Source of the DNA: CAYMPW01 sp964392725
Lineage (GTDB): Archaea; Thermoplasmatota; Thermoplasmata; Methanomassiliicoccales; Methanomethylophilaceae
Assembly (NCBI GenBank): GCA_964392725.1
Contig: CAYMPW010000002.1
Coordinates: 19,520 to 83,519 of the forward strand
Length of the DNA: 64,000 nt
Direction: 5' to 3'
Below the pieces are notes generated by a model. That model had not been told where the DNA came from. It saw nothing but the letters and a program-made list of their open reading frames with translations, and ran no database searches. The position numbers and the translations under genes were made by a program. The stretch's first letter is position 1, and each line of letters starts with the position of its first letter. Below are positions 7,882-16,016 of this stretch, piece after piece.

Positions 7882-8589
7882 ATGGCATCTGAAAGAAAAT
7901 TTGTTGCTGAGAACGTTCGCAGGGTTTTGCTTAAAGAATACCTTATGAAAGAGGTAAACCGTGCAGGATTCGGCGGTCTCGACGTACAGAGAACCCCTAT
8001 GGGTACCAGCGTCATCATCACCACCGAAAGACCCGGACTCGTTATCGGCAGGCGTGGTCAGACAATTAAAAATCTGACCGCAGTAATCGATGAAAGATTC
8101 GGTTTCGAAAACCCTCAGATCGAAGTACAGGAAGTTGCAAATGCAAGTTTGAACGCACAGATTATGGCAGAAAAACTCGCATTCTCTCTTGAGAGAGGCT
8201 GGCACTTCCGCAGAGCAGGCCACTCCACAGTACGCAGAATCATGGATGCTGGTGCTAAGGGATGTCACATCATCGTGGCAGGCAAGCTCACCGGTCAGAG
8301 ACACAGAACTGAGAAATTCAAAGAAGGATACATCAAGTTCTGCGGTGAACCCAAGTTGAACTTCATCGACCACGGATACGCGGTCGCAAAGCTCAAGATG
8401 GGAGTCATCGGAGTAACAGTTGAAATCATGGACCAGGAAGCAAGGCTCCCCGCAGACACAGAAATCGTCAACAAGACAACTGCAGCAGAACTCTTCCCCG
8501 ATATATTCGGAGCAGAAGCACTCGCAGCAGCACCTGTTGAAGAAGTCGTCGAAGAGGCGCCCGCAGCAGAAGTTGAGGAGGCAATCTAA
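7882..8589 (+). CDS. rps3: Small-subunit ribosomal protein uS3
   Basis: A 235-residue uS3 of the 30S head, lining the mRNA entry channel. The KH RNA-binding domain is clear: VIITTERPGLVIGRRGQTI with its GXXG loop near residues 46-60. The C-terminal 40 residues form a strongly acidic, Ala/Glu/Val-rich tail that is common in archaeal uS3. The frame is open to a TTG at 7873 inside uL22, but the ATG at 7882, giving MASERKFV, matches the family start. Its TAA overlaps the uL29 ATG by one base. Confidence 0.96.
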   Translation: MASERKFVAENVRRVLLKEYLMKEVNRAGFGGLDVQRTPMGTSVIITTERPGLVIGRRGQTIKNLTAVIDERFGFENPQIEVQEVANASLNAQIMAEKLAFSLERGWHFRRAGHSTVRRIMDAGAKGCHIIVAGKLTGQRHRTEKFKEGYIKFCGEPKLNFIDHGYAVAKLKMGVIGVTVEIMDQEARLPADTEIVNKTTAAELFPDIFGAEALAAAPVEEVVEEAPAAEVEEAI

Positions 8590-8789
8590 TGTCACTCAAA
8601 ACAGCTGATATCAGGAACATGAGTGTTGGAGAGCGCAATCAGAAGCTCAAAGAACTTCGTGATGAGCTCATGCACGAGAGGGGAGTCTCCGCTATGGGAG
8701 GCGCACCCACAAGTCCCGGTGCCATTCGCGCACTCAGGACTGACATCGCCCGCATTCTGACAGTCCAGAAGGAGGAGGAAGAGCTCTAA
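8589..8789 (+). CDS. rpl29: Large-subunit ribosomal protein uL29
   Basis: A 66-residue two-helix protein that lies next to uL23 at the tunnel exit. The sequence has the usual helix-turn-helix pattern: an N-terminal helix with MSVGERNQKLKELRDELMHERG, a Gly/Pro turn, and a C-terminal helix with IRALRTDIARILTVQ. TAATG overlaps join it to uS3 before and to aIF1 after, which suggests translational coupling. Confidence 0.95.
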   Translation: MSLKTADIRNMSVGERNQKLKELRDELMHERGVSAMGGAPTSPGAIRALRTDIARILTVQKEEEEL

Positions 8790-9088
8790 TGCCCGGAATC
8801 TGCCCAGTATGCGGATTACCTACGGAACTGTGCATGTGCGAGGAAATCGCACGTGAACAGCAATCCGTAAGGATCTCAATCGATAGCCGCAGATATGGTA
8901 AGACTGTTACCGTCATCGATGGAATTGATGAAAATGACATCGATGTCAACGATCTTGCCAAACAACTGAAAAACAAATGTGCCGCAGGCGGAACAGCCAA
9001 AGACGGTCGCATTGAACTTCAGGGCGATCATAAAAAGAAAGTGAAAGCAGTCCTTGAGGACATGGGCTTCCGCACGGAAGTCAGGTAA
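8789..9088 (+). CDS. Translation initiation factor aIF1 (SUI1 family)
   Basis: A 99-residue aIF1, which binds the 30S platform and controls start-codon selection fidelity. An N-terminal knuckle with C5, C8, C15 and C17 (CPVCGLPTELCMC) may bind zinc and is usual for archaeal aIF1. The SUI1 fold follows: SRRYGKTVTVIDGI, then LKNKCAAGGTAKDGRIELQGDH and the closing helix. The gene is embedded in the ribosomal operon, as in other archaea. Confidence 0.94.
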   Translation: MPGICPVCGLPTELCMCEEIAREQQSVRISIDSRRYGKTVTVIDGIDENDIDVNDLAKQLKNKCAAGGTAKDGRIELQGDHKKKVKAVLEDMGFRTEVR

Positions 9089-9090
9089 AC

Positions 9091-9345
9091 ATGAACAAGA
9101 GGGATTTCATGAGATCTGAACTCATTGGATTGGACGTGGATGTGCTGTCTGCACCATACTCGGGAATTTCCGGGAAGGTAGTCGACGAAACGAAAAACAC
9201 GTTCACCATCGATTCGGCCGGAACTGAGAGAATGGTACCCAAACCAGGCAATGAGTTTAGATTCGCATACAATGGCAGTACAATAAGCATTAGAGGCTCA
9301 GAAATACTGCACCGACCAGAGGACAGAATAAAAAAGATTAGGTGA
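9091..9345 (+). CDS. Ribonuclease P protein component 1 (Rpp29/Pop4)
   Basis: An 84-residue protein with the Sm-like beta barrel of archaeal Rpp29, which binds the RNase P RNA together with Rpp21 and helps 5'-processing of tRNAs. The pattern LIGLDVDVLSAPYSGISGKVVDETKNTFTI and the later IRGSEILHRPEDRIKKI agree with the family, as does the position between aIF1 and uS17, which is conserved in Euryarchaeota. It is near the short end of the family's length range. RNase P RNA itself is not in the window. Confidence 0.9.
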   Translation: MNKRDFMRSELIGLDVDVLSAPYSGISGKVVDETKNTFTIDSAGTERMVPKPGNEFRFAYNGSTISIRGSEILHRPEDRIKKIR

Positions 9346-9351
9346 TTCAAA

Positions 9352-9684
9352 ATGACAGCAAATGTAAGAAACATCGGAATCGACGTTGTTCCTCCCACTT
9401 CAGAATGTGATGATCCCCACTGCCCCTTCCACGGAAATTTGGCAGTAAGGGGTCAGCTCATTGACGGAAAAGTAGTTTCCGTGAAGATGGACAAGACCGC
9501 CGTCGTAGAACGCAAATATTTGAAATATCAGAAGAAATACGAAAGATACGAGAAGAGAACAAGCAGGTACTCCGCACACTTGGCACCCTGCCTTGACATC
9601 AAGGCAGGCGACAATGTTACAATCATGGAATGCCGCCCCATCTCCAAAACCGTAGCTTTCGCAATCATTACAAAGAGGGATTAA
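9352..9684 (+). CDS. rps17: Small-subunit ribosomal protein uS17
   Basis: A 110-residue uS17, an OB-fold protein that binds 16S rRNA early in 30S assembly. Archaeal features are the N-terminal IDVVPPTSECDDPHCPFHGN extension and the core GKVVSVKMDKTAVVERKYLKYQKKYERYEKRTSRYSAH (about residues 41-78) followed by GDNVTIMECRPISKTVAF. It ends three bases before the uL14 ATG. Confidence 0.96.
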   Translation: MTANVRNIGIDVVPPTSECDDPHCPFHGNLAVRGQLIDGKVVSVKMDKTAVVERKYLKYQKKYERYEKRTSRYSAHLAPCLDIKAGDNVTIMECRPISKTVAFAIITKRD

Positions 9685-9686
9685 AC

Positions 9687-10085
9687 ATGAAGGGAATTTC
9701 CGGTACACAGACCAGAGGACTTCAGAGCGGATCCCGTCTTGATGTTGTGGACAACACTGGTGCAAAGGTAATCGAAATCATTACCGTTCCCCGTTGCCAC
9801 ACTGTTGCAAGGAGAGTATCTTCCGCAGGTGTCGGTGACATGGTCATCGCATCCGTCAAAAAAGGTACCCCTGCAATGAAAAGACAGATTGTATACGCAG
9901 TCATCGTTCGTCAGAGACGCCCTATGAGACGCCCCGACGGAACAATGGTATTCTTCGAGGATAACGCCGCCGTTATCACAACCGATACCGGCGAAACAAA
10001 AGGAACAGACATCAAAGGCCCCGTTGCAAGGGAAGCTGCTGAAAGGTGGCCCCGTGTATCTGCAACAGCCAACATTATTGTGTGA
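9687..10085 (+). CDS. rpl14: Large-subunit ribosomal protein uL14
   Basis: A 132-residue uL14, which forms an inter-subunit bridge with 16S rRNA helix 14. Core motifs are GLQSGSRLDVVDNTGAKVIEI, a KKGTPAMKRQIVYAVIVRQR strand and FFEDNAAVI. The frame extends upstream into uS17, but the ATG at 9687, just after the uS17 stop, gives the expected archaeal length. The gene following starts after ten bases with a gaggtg Shine-Dalgarno in between. Confidence 0.96.
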   Translation: MKGISGTQTRGLQSGSRLDVVDNTGAKVIEIITVPRCHTVARRVSSAGVGDMVIASVKKGTPAMKRQIVYAVIVRQRRPMRRPDGTMVFFEDNAAVITTDTGETKGTDIKGPVAREAAERWPRVSATANIIV

Positions 10086-10095
10086 GGTGTAAAAA

Positions 10096-10473
10096 ATGGT
10101 AATGAGTAGTAAAGCAAGAGTACAGAGAAAGACTCAGGCACACGCACCAGCCCACGTTAAGAGGAAGATGCTTTCAGCACACCTCAGCAACGAACTCCGC
10201 GCACAGTATGGTGTACGCTCCGCAAGAGTATGTAAAGGAGACACAGTCGTCATCGTTCGCGGAAACGAAGACATTCGTGGAATCGAAGGCAAAGTCCTTG
10301 AAGTTTTCACAAAAGAAGGCCGTGTATCCATCGAAGGGATCACAATCGAACAGGCAGACAACACAGCCACAGTCCGCCCTATTCACGCATCCAACCTTGT
10401 TATTGTAAAACTTAACACAGAAGATGAGTGGAGGATCGCATCCCTTTCAAAAAATAAGGAGGCTAAAGAATGA
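10096..10473 (+). CDS. rpl24: Large-subunit ribosomal protein uL24
   Basis: A 125-residue uL24, an assembly initiator of the 50S subunit with a KOW motif. The KOW domain is visible at about residues 48-75 (KGDTVVIVRGNEDIRGIEGKVLEV), preceded by the archaeal basic N-terminus and SAHLSNELRAQYG. Starting at the second Met (10102) is possible and would not alter the call. Its last codon overlaps the eS4 start as ATGA. Confidence 0.95.
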   Translation: MVMSSKARVQRKTQAHAPAHVKRKMLSAHLSNELRAQYGVRSARVCKGDTVVIVRGNEDIRGIEGKVLEVFTKEGRVSIEGITIEQADNTATVRPIHASNLVIVKLNTEDEWRIASLSKNKEAKE

Positions 10474-11177
10474 GCGATCACATGAAAAGATTGGCAGCAC
10501 CAAAGAGCTGGCCTCTTAAAAGGAAAGTATCCGTTTGGGCTGCTAAGCAGTCTGCAGGAGCACACCCTGTAGATATGAGCATGCCTGCCTCTATGGTCCT
10601 TAGGGACATGTTAGAGGTATGTGACACCGCCAGAGAAGCCAAGAGAATTATCGGTAACCGTGAGGTTTTGGTTGACGGAAAAGCAATCAAAAACCCCAAG
10701 ACTCCTATCGGATTCATGGACGTTGTGTCCATACCCAAATTGGACAAAAACTACCGTATGCTCATCAGCGACAAAGGCAAACTTACCTTTATCGAGATTA
10801 CAGCCGAAGAAGCTAAAATCAAGATTGTCAGAATCGATGGAAAAACCAAAGTTAAGGGCGGCAAAATTCAGCTCAACCTTAGCGGCGGAAGAAACATCCT
10901 CATTGACAAAAACGACTACAAGACCGGTGACAGTCTTATCCTCAACATTGAAGATCAGTCTATCGTCGAAGCACTTCCTCTCCAGGCAGATGCTTGCGCA
11001 ATGGTCGTTGAAGGTGGACACGCCGGTAAGATCTACAAAGTTACAGAATGCGTTACCATTCAGGGACCCGCAGAGAACGTTGTAAGATTCGACACAGGCA
11101 CAGAAACAGTCAAGGGAAACGTTTTCGTTATCGGAAACTCAAAACCCTCCATCGCAATCCCGGAGGCAACTGAATGA
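10470..11177 (+). CDS. rps4e: Small-subunit ribosomal protein eS4
   Basis: A 235-residue eS4, an archaeal/eukaryotic 30S body protein with an S4-type RNA-binding domain, a central domain and a KOW domain. Seen: N-terminal HMKRLAAPKSWPL, the S4 domain with VLVDGKAIKNPKTPIGFMDVVSIP near residues 68-91, and a C-terminal KOW with AMVVEGGHAGKIYKV near 173-187. It overlaps uL24 and uL5 by four bases each. Confidence 0.95.
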   Translation: MSDHMKRLAAPKSWPLKRKVSVWAAKQSAGAHPVDMSMPASMVLRDMLEVCDTAREAKRIIGNREVLVDGKAIKNPKTPIGFMDVVSIPKLDKNYRMLISDKGKLTFIEITAEEAKIKIVRIDGKTKVKGGKIQLNLSGGRNILIDKNDYKTGDSLILNIEDQSIVEALPLQADACAMVVEGGHAGKIYKVTECVTIQGPAENVVRFDTGTETVKGNVFVIGNSKPSIAIPEATE

Positions 11178-11683
11178 ACTCTATGAGAAACATTCACGTC
11201 GACAAAGTCGTCATCAACATTGGTGTCGGCGAAGCAGGAGAGAGACTCGTCAAAGCACAGAAAGTTTTGGAAATGGTCACCGGACAGAAATCCGTTGAAA
11301 CAATCTCCAAATCTATCAACAGAGATCTCGGTATCCGTGTCGGTATGCCCCTTGGATGCAAAGTTACCCTTAGAGGTGAAGCAGCAGATGCTTTCATCAG
11401 AAAGGGATTGACAATCAGGGAGCAGCGCATCACCGCATACTCCTTTGACAAAGAAGGCAACATGTCTTTCGGTATCCCCGATTACACCGACTTCGAAGGT
11501 ATGAAATACGACCCTGAAATCGGTATCTTCGGTATGGATGTCAGTGTTGTTCTCAGAAGAACTGGTGGCAGAATTTCAAAGAGGATGCTTCTTCGCAGAT
11601 CCATCCCCAAGAACCACCGCGTTGACCGCGATGAAGCTATCCAGTACATGGTAGACAACTATAACGTTAAGGTGATTGAATGA
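11174..11683 (+). CDS. rpl5: Large-subunit ribosomal protein uL5
   Basis: A 169-residue uL5, which binds 5S rRNA in the central protuberance and contacts P-site tRNA. Family motifs: the N-terminal strand IHVDKVVINIGVGEAGERLVKA, SINRDLGIRVGMPLGCKVTLRG, and FGIPDYTDFEGMKYDPEIGIFGMDV in the C-terminal half. The ATG overlaps the eS4 stop as ATGA; its own stop overlaps the uS14 ATG. Confidence 0.96.
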   Translation: MNSMRNIHVDKVVINIGVGEAGERLVKAQKVLEMVTGQKSVETISKSINRDLGIRVGMPLGCKVTLRGEAADAFIRKGLTIREQRITAYSFDKEGNMSFGIPDYTDFEGMKYDPEIGIFGMDVSVVLRRTGGRISKRMLLRRSIPKNHRVDRDEAIQYMVDNYNVKVIE

Positions 11684-11826
11684 AACCTAAGAAGGAGTTT
11701 GGAAGATCTGTCGGCTGCACCAGATGCGGACGCAGAAGAGGCATAATCAGAAGGTACGGAATGCACCTCTGCCGCCAGTGCTTCAGAGAAATCGCCCCTG
11801 AACTGGGATTCAAGAAGTATTCGTGA
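11680..11826 (+). CDS. rps14: Small-subunit ribosomal protein uS14, zinc-binding form
   Basis: A 48-residue protein, read directly from the sequence. It has the four zinc ligands of the archaeal-type uS14 in CTRCGRRRG and HLCRQCFRE (C-x2-C ... C-x2-C), and the closing FREIAPELGFKKYS typical of archaea. uS14 is a 30S head protein. ATGA overlap with uL5 and a gaggtga sequence over its stop, which serves uS8, show that it belongs in the operon. Confidence 0.95.
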   Translation: MKPKKEFGRSVGCTRCGRRRGIIRRYGMHLCRQCFREIAPELGFKKYS

Positions 11827-11836
11827 GGTGACAAAT

Positions 11837-12226
11837 ATGCAGAGTGATCCATTAAATGATGCAATGACTGTAATGAAGAACGCCTCCGCAATCGGAAAGA
11901 GCGAATGTGTAATCCGCCCCTCCTCCAAACTTATCGGCCGTGTGTTGAAAGTTATGCAGGACAACGGTTACATCAACCAGTTCGAGTACGTAGAAGACGG
12001 AAAGGCCGGAGAATTCCGCGTTATGCTCAAAGGAGCAATCAATGACTGCGGAGTAATCAAGCCCAGGTACTCGGTTAAGAGAGACGACCTCGAGAGATTC
12101 GAGGCAAGGTTCCTCCCAGCCCAGGACTTCGGTGTTCTGATTATGACTACCACCGCTGGTGTAATTACACAGGGCCGCGCTAAAGAGCTCGGTATCGGCG
12201 GAAAATTATTAGCATTCGTGTATTGA
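11837..12226 (+). CDS. rps8: Small-subunit ribosomal protein uS8
   Basis: A 129-residue uS8, a primary 16S rRNA-binding protein of the 30S platform. It begins with the family pattern SDPLNDAMTVMKNA and contains the C-terminal PAQDFGVLIMTTTAGVITQGRAKE block. The frame is open from a GTG at 11828, but that GTG is part of the gaggtga Shine-Dalgarno which serves the ATG at 11837; the latter also gives the usual archaeal length. Confidence 0.95.
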   Translation: MQSDPLNDAMTVMKNASAIGKSECVIRPSSKLIGRVLKVMQDNGYINQFEYVEDGKAGEFRVMLKGAINDCGVIKPRYSVKRDDLERFEARFLPAQDFGVLIMTTTAGVITQGRAKELGIGGKLLAFVY

Positions 12227-12235
12227 GGAATAAAA

Positions 12236-12787
12236 ATGACAATAGCAGGGAAAATCGAAAGCACCATCGCCATCCCCGATGGGGTGTCCGTTTCAATGAA
12301 CGGCACCATAATGACGGTCAAAGGACCCAAGGGAGAATTGAGCAGAAACTTCGCGCACCCTCGCGTAAACATTGCCATTGGAGAAGGACTTGTCAGCGTC
12401 AGCTGCGAGTATCCGAGAATCAAAGACAAAGCCATGGTTGGTACTCTTTATGCCCATGTAAGAAACATGGTCAGAGGAGTTACAGAAGGTTACACCTACA
12501 ACCTCAAAGTTGTCTTCTCTCACTTCCCGATGAAAGTGGCCGTTAAGGGCGATCGCGTCGAGATTATCAACTATATGGGAGGACATGACCCCCGTTACGC
12601 CAACATTCTTGGCGGATGCACCGTTAAAGTCAACGGTGTAGACGTTAGTGTTGATGGTATCGATATCGAAGCTGTCGGACAGACCGCAGCAAACCTTGAG
12701 AAGGCAACTTCCAGGGGAGGATTCGATAAAAGGACCTTCCAGGACGGAATTTATATCGTCCACAAATCGCACAAGGTGAAAGAATGA
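12236..12787 (+). CDS. rpl6: Large-subunit ribosomal protein uL6
   Basis: A 183-residue uL6, with two tandem related domains, located near the factor-binding site of the 50S subunit. Seen: VSVSMNGTIMTVKGPKGELSR in the first domain, GTLYAHVRNMVRGVTEGYTYNLKVVFSHFP at about residues 66-95, and NFLG-like NYMGGHDPRYANILGG in the second. The C-terminus has the archaeal FDKRTFQDGIYIV. Its stop overlaps the eL32 ATG by four bases. Confidence 0.96.
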   Translation: MTIAGKIESTIAIPDGVSVSMNGTIMTVKGPKGELSRNFAHPRVNIAIGEGLVSVSCEYPRIKDKAMVGTLYAHVRNMVRGVTEGYTYNLKVVFSHFPMKVAVKGDRVEIINYMGGHDPRYANILGGCTVKVNGVDVSVDGIDIEAVGQTAANLEKATSRGGFDKRTFQDGIYIVHKSHKVKE

Positions 12788-13449
12788 CCGTAAAGACACT
12801 CACAGACCTTTCAGGTCTTAAGGAAGCACAGCTCGCAGAGCTCGAAGCAATCGGAATCAAATCCGTAGCTGACCTCACTGCAGCACTCGAGGACGAGGAG
12901 ACTGTCAAGACGGTCATCAAATCCGTTTCCGGTGTTGGCCCCAAGACTGTAGAGTCCTGGAAAAACCAGCTTGAAGGAGACGCACCCGTCGCAGAGAAGA
13001 AAGTAGAAGTTGTCGAAGCAGATGAAGCAAAGGAAGCAGTATATGTTCCCAAAGCAAAACCTGAACTTTCTGAAGAAACTGCAGATGCACTCGCAAAGAG
13101 AGCAATCATCAGTGGACGCAGACCCGCCTTCAAGAGACAGGAATGGTTCAGATACGTCAAGCTCGGCGACAAATGGAGAAAGCCAAAAGGTCTTCACTCC
13201 AAAGCAAGAAGAAATCTCAAGAGACGTACACCCAATGTTGACATTGGATTCCGTGGACCCGTTGCAGCAAGGAATCTTCACCCCTCCGGATTCGAAGAGG
13301 TGCTCATTCACAATGTAAACGGTCTTGAGAATATTGACCCCAAGGTTCAGGCAGTCCGTATCGGAAAAACAGTCGGAACCAAGAAGAGAATAGCAATCGA
13401 GGACAGAGCTGCAGAGCTTGGAATTAGGGTCCTTAACAGGATGGTGTAA
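12784..13449 (+). CDS. rpl32e: Large-subunit ribosomal protein eL32 with N-terminal helix-hairpin-helix extension
   Basis: A 221-residue eL32 with two parts. Residues 1-70 hold two helix-hairpin-helix-like repeats (LTDLSGLKEAQLAELEAIGI and VSGVGPKTVESWKN), a DNA/RNA-binding fold also found on eL32 of Thermoplasma relatives and haloarchaea. An acidic Glu/Ala/Val linker (about 71-95) leads to the classical eL32 domain with RPAFKRQEWFRYVKL, KWRKPKGLHSKAR and HPSGFEEVLIHN. The bare core protein is about 130 residues, so the extension nearly doubles it. The extension probably contacts rRNA at the surface; its role is not established. Confidence 0.94.
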   Translation: MTVKTLTDLSGLKEAQLAELEAIGIKSVADLTAALEDEETVKTVIKSVSGVGPKTVESWKNQLEGDAPVAEKKVEVVEADEAKEAVYVPKAKPELSEETADALAKRAIISGRRPAFKRQEWFRYVKLGDKWRKPKGLHSKARRNLKRRTPNVDIGFRGPVAARNLHPSGFEEVLIHNVNGLENIDPKVQAVRIGKTVGTKKRIAIEDRAAELGIRVLNRMV

Positions 13450-13451
13450 AC

Positions 13452-13913
13452 ATGTCCGATCTTAAGAACCAGAAAAGAATGGCAGCTGTTCTCCTTAAAT
13501 GCGGAGAAAACAGAGTATGGATGAACCCCGACAAAATCGATGAAGTTGCCGCGTGTATCACCCGTGCAGACATTCGTACCGCAATAGCCTCCGGTCTTAT
13601 CAAAGCAAAACCCAAGAACGGAACTTCCAGAGGAAGGACCAGGCACGTCATGGAACAGAAAGCAGCCGGTAAACGCAAGGGACCCGGAAGCAGAAAAGGT
13701 ACAGACAACGCCCGCGTACCCCGCAAGAGAAGATGGATTTCCACAATCAGACCTATTCGTGATGAACTTAAAACACTCAGAGACGAAGGCCAGATTACAC
13801 CTTCTGTTTACAGAATGTACTACAGAAGAGCAAAGGGTGGAGTTTACAAGAGCCGCAGGAACCTCAGAATGCACATGACTTCTGCAGGACACCTTAAAGA
13901 GGAGGAGATCTGA
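13452..13913 (+). CDS. rpl19e: Large-subunit ribosomal protein eL19
   Basis: A 153-residue, highly basic eL19, an archaeal/eukaryotic 50S protein that makes an inter-subunit bridge with the 30S platform. The N-terminal QKRMAAVLLKCGENRVWMNPDKIDEV and the Gly/Arg/Lys-rich middle (KRKGPGSRKGTDNARVPRKRRW) are diagnostic. It sits between eL32 and uL18 as in most Euryarchaeota, starting two bases after eL32. TGATG overlap with uL18. Confidence 0.96.
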   Translation: MSDLKNQKRMAAVLLKCGENRVWMNPDKIDEVAACITRADIRTAIASGLIKAKPKNGTSRGRTRHVMEQKAAGKRKGPGSRKGTDNARVPRKRRWISTIRPIRDELKTLRDEGQITPSVYRMYYRRAKGGVYKSRRNLRMHMTSAGHLKEEEI

Positions 13914-14413
13914 TGGCAACAGGACCTAGATACAAAGTAGCATTCCGCAGAAGAAGAGAATGCCGTACCGACTACTACGCTCGCCGCAAACTGCTCGCCA
14001 GTCGCGAATCAAGAGCCGTTGTCAGAAGGTCACAGAAGAACGTATACGTTCAGTTTGTCGATTTCGACATGAACGGCGACAAGGTCGTTGCAGCTGCAAC
14101 CTCCAAAGAACTTGTTGCATTGGGCTGGGCACACTCATGTGCAAACATCCCCGCAGCATACCTCACTGGATACCTTGCCGGAAAGAAAGCACTGAAAGCT
14201 GGAATCGAGTACGCAGTTCTCGATATCGGTATGCAGAAACCCAAAGTCGGCGGAGTTCTCTTCGCAGTCGTTGCAGGTATGTCTGACGCCGGTCTTGAAG
14301 TTCCCCACAGCGAAGACATCCTCCCCGAGGAAGACAGGCTGAACGGAAAGCACATCGATGAAGCTATCGAAGCTGAAATTAACAGCATCAAAGATAAGAT
14401 GGAGGCTGAGTAA
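13913..14413 (+). CDS. rpl18: Large-subunit ribosomal protein uL18
   Basis: A 166-residue uL18, a 5S rRNA-binding protein in the central protuberance. The archaeal N-terminus RYKVAFRRRRECRTDYYARRKLLASRESRAVVR (residues 5-37) is clear, followed by NVYVQFVDFDMNGDKVVAAATSKEL and AYLTGYLAGKKAL. It is a little shorter than many archaeal uL18 proteins, lacking the longest C-terminal tail. One base separates its stop from the uS5 ATG. Confidence 0.95.
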   Translation: MATGPRYKVAFRRRRECRTDYYARRKLLASRESRAVVRRSQKNVYVQFVDFDMNGDKVVAAATSKELVALGWAHSCANIPAAYLTGYLAGKKALKAGIEYAVLDIGMQKPKVGGVLFAVVAGMSDAGLEVPHSEDILPEEDRLNGKHIDEAIEAEINSIKDKMEAE

Positions 14414-14414
14414 A

Positions 14415-15092
14415 ATGGATTGGATTCCCAAAACAAGATTGGGCCAGATGGTCCTTAACGGTGAAGTCACAACCATGAGCGAAGCACTTGCAACAAGGCT
14501 CCCCCTCAGGGAAGCAGAAATTGTTGACATCCTTCTCCCTGATCTTCAGGATGAAGTCATCGATCTCAACATGGTTCAGAGGATGACCGACTCCGGTAGG
14601 AGAGTCAGGTTCGCAGTAACATGCATTGTCGGTAACGGCGATGGATTTATTGGAATCGGAAGGGCAAAAGGAAAGGAAGTCGGACCTTCAATCAGAAAGG
14701 CAATCGACAACGCTAAACTCAACATCATCGAAGTTAAGAGAGGATGCGGTTCATGGGAATGTGGATGTTCACAGCCCCACTCCCTCCCCTTTGAATGCAT
14801 CGGTGCATGTGGTTCAGTTACCGTTTCTATCAAACCCGCTCCCCGTGGTATCGGTTTGGCTGTCGGAGACGTCGCCAAAAGCCTTCTCACCCTTGCTGGT
14901 GTAAAGGATGCATGGGGTTTCGCAAGAGGAAACACAAAGACAAAGGTAAACTATGCATACGCAACATTCGAGGCTCTCAAAATGACAGCCCGTATGAGAG
15001 TTACCGATGAACAGGTAGAAAGACTCAGCATCGTAAGAGGTCCTGTGGGATTCACAGTTGCCGAAACTGATGTTGACTTCCAGGAGGAATGA
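14415..15092 (+). CDS. rps5: Small-subunit ribosomal protein uS5
   Basis: A 225-residue uS5, a double-stranded-RNA-binding-like protein at the mRNA entry channel and a determinant of decoding accuracy. Seen: WIPKTRLGQMVLNGEVTTM at the N-terminus, TDSGRRVRFAVTCIVGNGDGFIGIGRAKGKEVG at about 59-91, and a CGSWECGC segment found in archaeal uS5. I chose the ATG at 14415, directly after uL18, rather than the longer open frame inside uL18. Confidence 0.96.
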   Translation: MDWIPKTRLGQMVLNGEVTTMSEALATRLPLREAEIVDILLPDLQDEVIDLNMVQRMTDSGRRVRFAVTCIVGNGDGFIGIGRAKGKEVGPSIRKAIDNAKLNIIEVKRGCGSWECGCSQPHSLPFECIGACGSVTVSIKPAPRGIGLAVGDVAKSLLTLAGVKDAWGFARGNTKTKVNYAYATFEALKMTARMRVTDEQVERLSIVRGPVGFTVAETDVDFQEE

Positions 15093-15559
15093 AAATGGCG
15101 TACGTAATTATTCGTGTCCGCGGACAGGCTGATGTTAACTACAACATCAGTTACACTATGGATCTTCTCAACCTTACAAGAGTAAACCACTGCGTTGTAG
15201 TTCCCGAGAACATTACATCAAAAGGTATGCTTCAGAAAGCAAAGGACTACGTAACCTGGGGAGAAATCAACCAGGAAACACTCGCCAAACTCATCCGCGT
15301 CCGCGGAAGACTTGAGGGTGACGTAGCAATTACCGATGATTATCTCAAGGAAAACACAGAGTTTGCCACAGTTGAAGATCTCGCAAAGGCAATCATTGAA
15401 AACGACTACAAGATGAAAGACGTAGAAGGCGCAAAACCTGTCTTCCGTCTCCACCCCCCTATAAAGGGATACGAAGGCAACAAACGTTCCTTCAAAAACG
15501 GTGGAGCACTTGGATACAGGGGAGAAGCAATCAACGCTCTCGTCGAGAGGATGCTCTGA
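15089..15559 (+). CDS. rpl30: Large-subunit ribosomal protein uL30
   Basis: A 156-residue archaeal/eukaryotic-type uL30, longer than the 60-residue bacterial protein. The conserved start AYVIIRVRGQADVNYNISYTMDLLNLTRVNHCVVV and GMLQKAKDYVTWGEI are present, and the C-terminus FRLHPPIKGYEGNKRSFKNGGALGYRG is characteristic. The ATG at 15089 overlaps the uS5 stop as ATGA; an ATG two codons later (15095) could serve instead. Confidence 0.95.
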   Translation: MKMAYVIIRVRGQADVNYNISYTMDLLNLTRVNHCVVVPENITSKGMLQKAKDYVTWGEINQETLAKLIRVRGRLEGDVAITDDYLKENTEFATVEDLAKAIIENDYKMKDVEGAKPVFRLHPPIKGYEGNKRSFKNGGALGYRGEAINALVERML

Positions 15560-15568
15560 GGTGTAATC

Positions 15569-15991
15569 ATGCCAAGCAGAAGTAAAAAACTGAGAGGATC
15601 GAGAACACACGGCCGCGGTAAAAAAGCAGGTCGTGGAGCAGGTATCCAGGGTGGACACGGTAACGCAGGTCTCAGCAAACAGGGTAAAATCGGTATGCTG
15701 AAATACGACCGCGACCACTATGGAAGACATGGTTTTAAGAGACCACAATGCATGGTGGAAGCCAACAGCACGATTAACGTAGCCGAACTGTGTGAACAGC
15801 TCGACCGTTATGTCGACCTCGGCTTCGCAACCAAAAACGGTGATGCATACGATGTCGATCTTACCAGCGCAGGGGTAGACAAACTCCTCGGCAACGGTTC
15901 CATCGGTGTCGCAGTAAACGTTACTGTTGCAATGGTCTCTGCCATCGCTCGCGAAAAGATCGAAGCAGTCGGCGGAACAATCGTCGAATAA
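15569..15991 (+). CDS. rpl15: Large-subunit ribosomal protein uL15
   Basis: A 140-residue uL15, a late-assembling 50S protein with a long Gly-rich extension. The N-terminus SRSKKLRGSRTHGRGKKAGRGAGIQGGHGNAG (residues 3-34) is the hallmark rRNA-penetrating segment. A gaggtg sequence precedes the ATG. It closes the ribosomal-protein part of the operon and is followed by secY after 25 bases. Confidence 0.95.
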   Translation: MPSRSKKLRGSRTHGRGKKAGRGAGIQGGHGNAGLSKQGKIGMLKYDRDHYGRHGFKRPQCMVEANSTINVAELCEQLDRYVDLGFATKNGDAYDVDLTSAGVDKLLGNGSIGVAVNVTVAMVSAIAREKIEAVGGTIVE

Positions 15992-16016
15992 ACATAATTC
16001 ACAGGAGTAGATTGGG

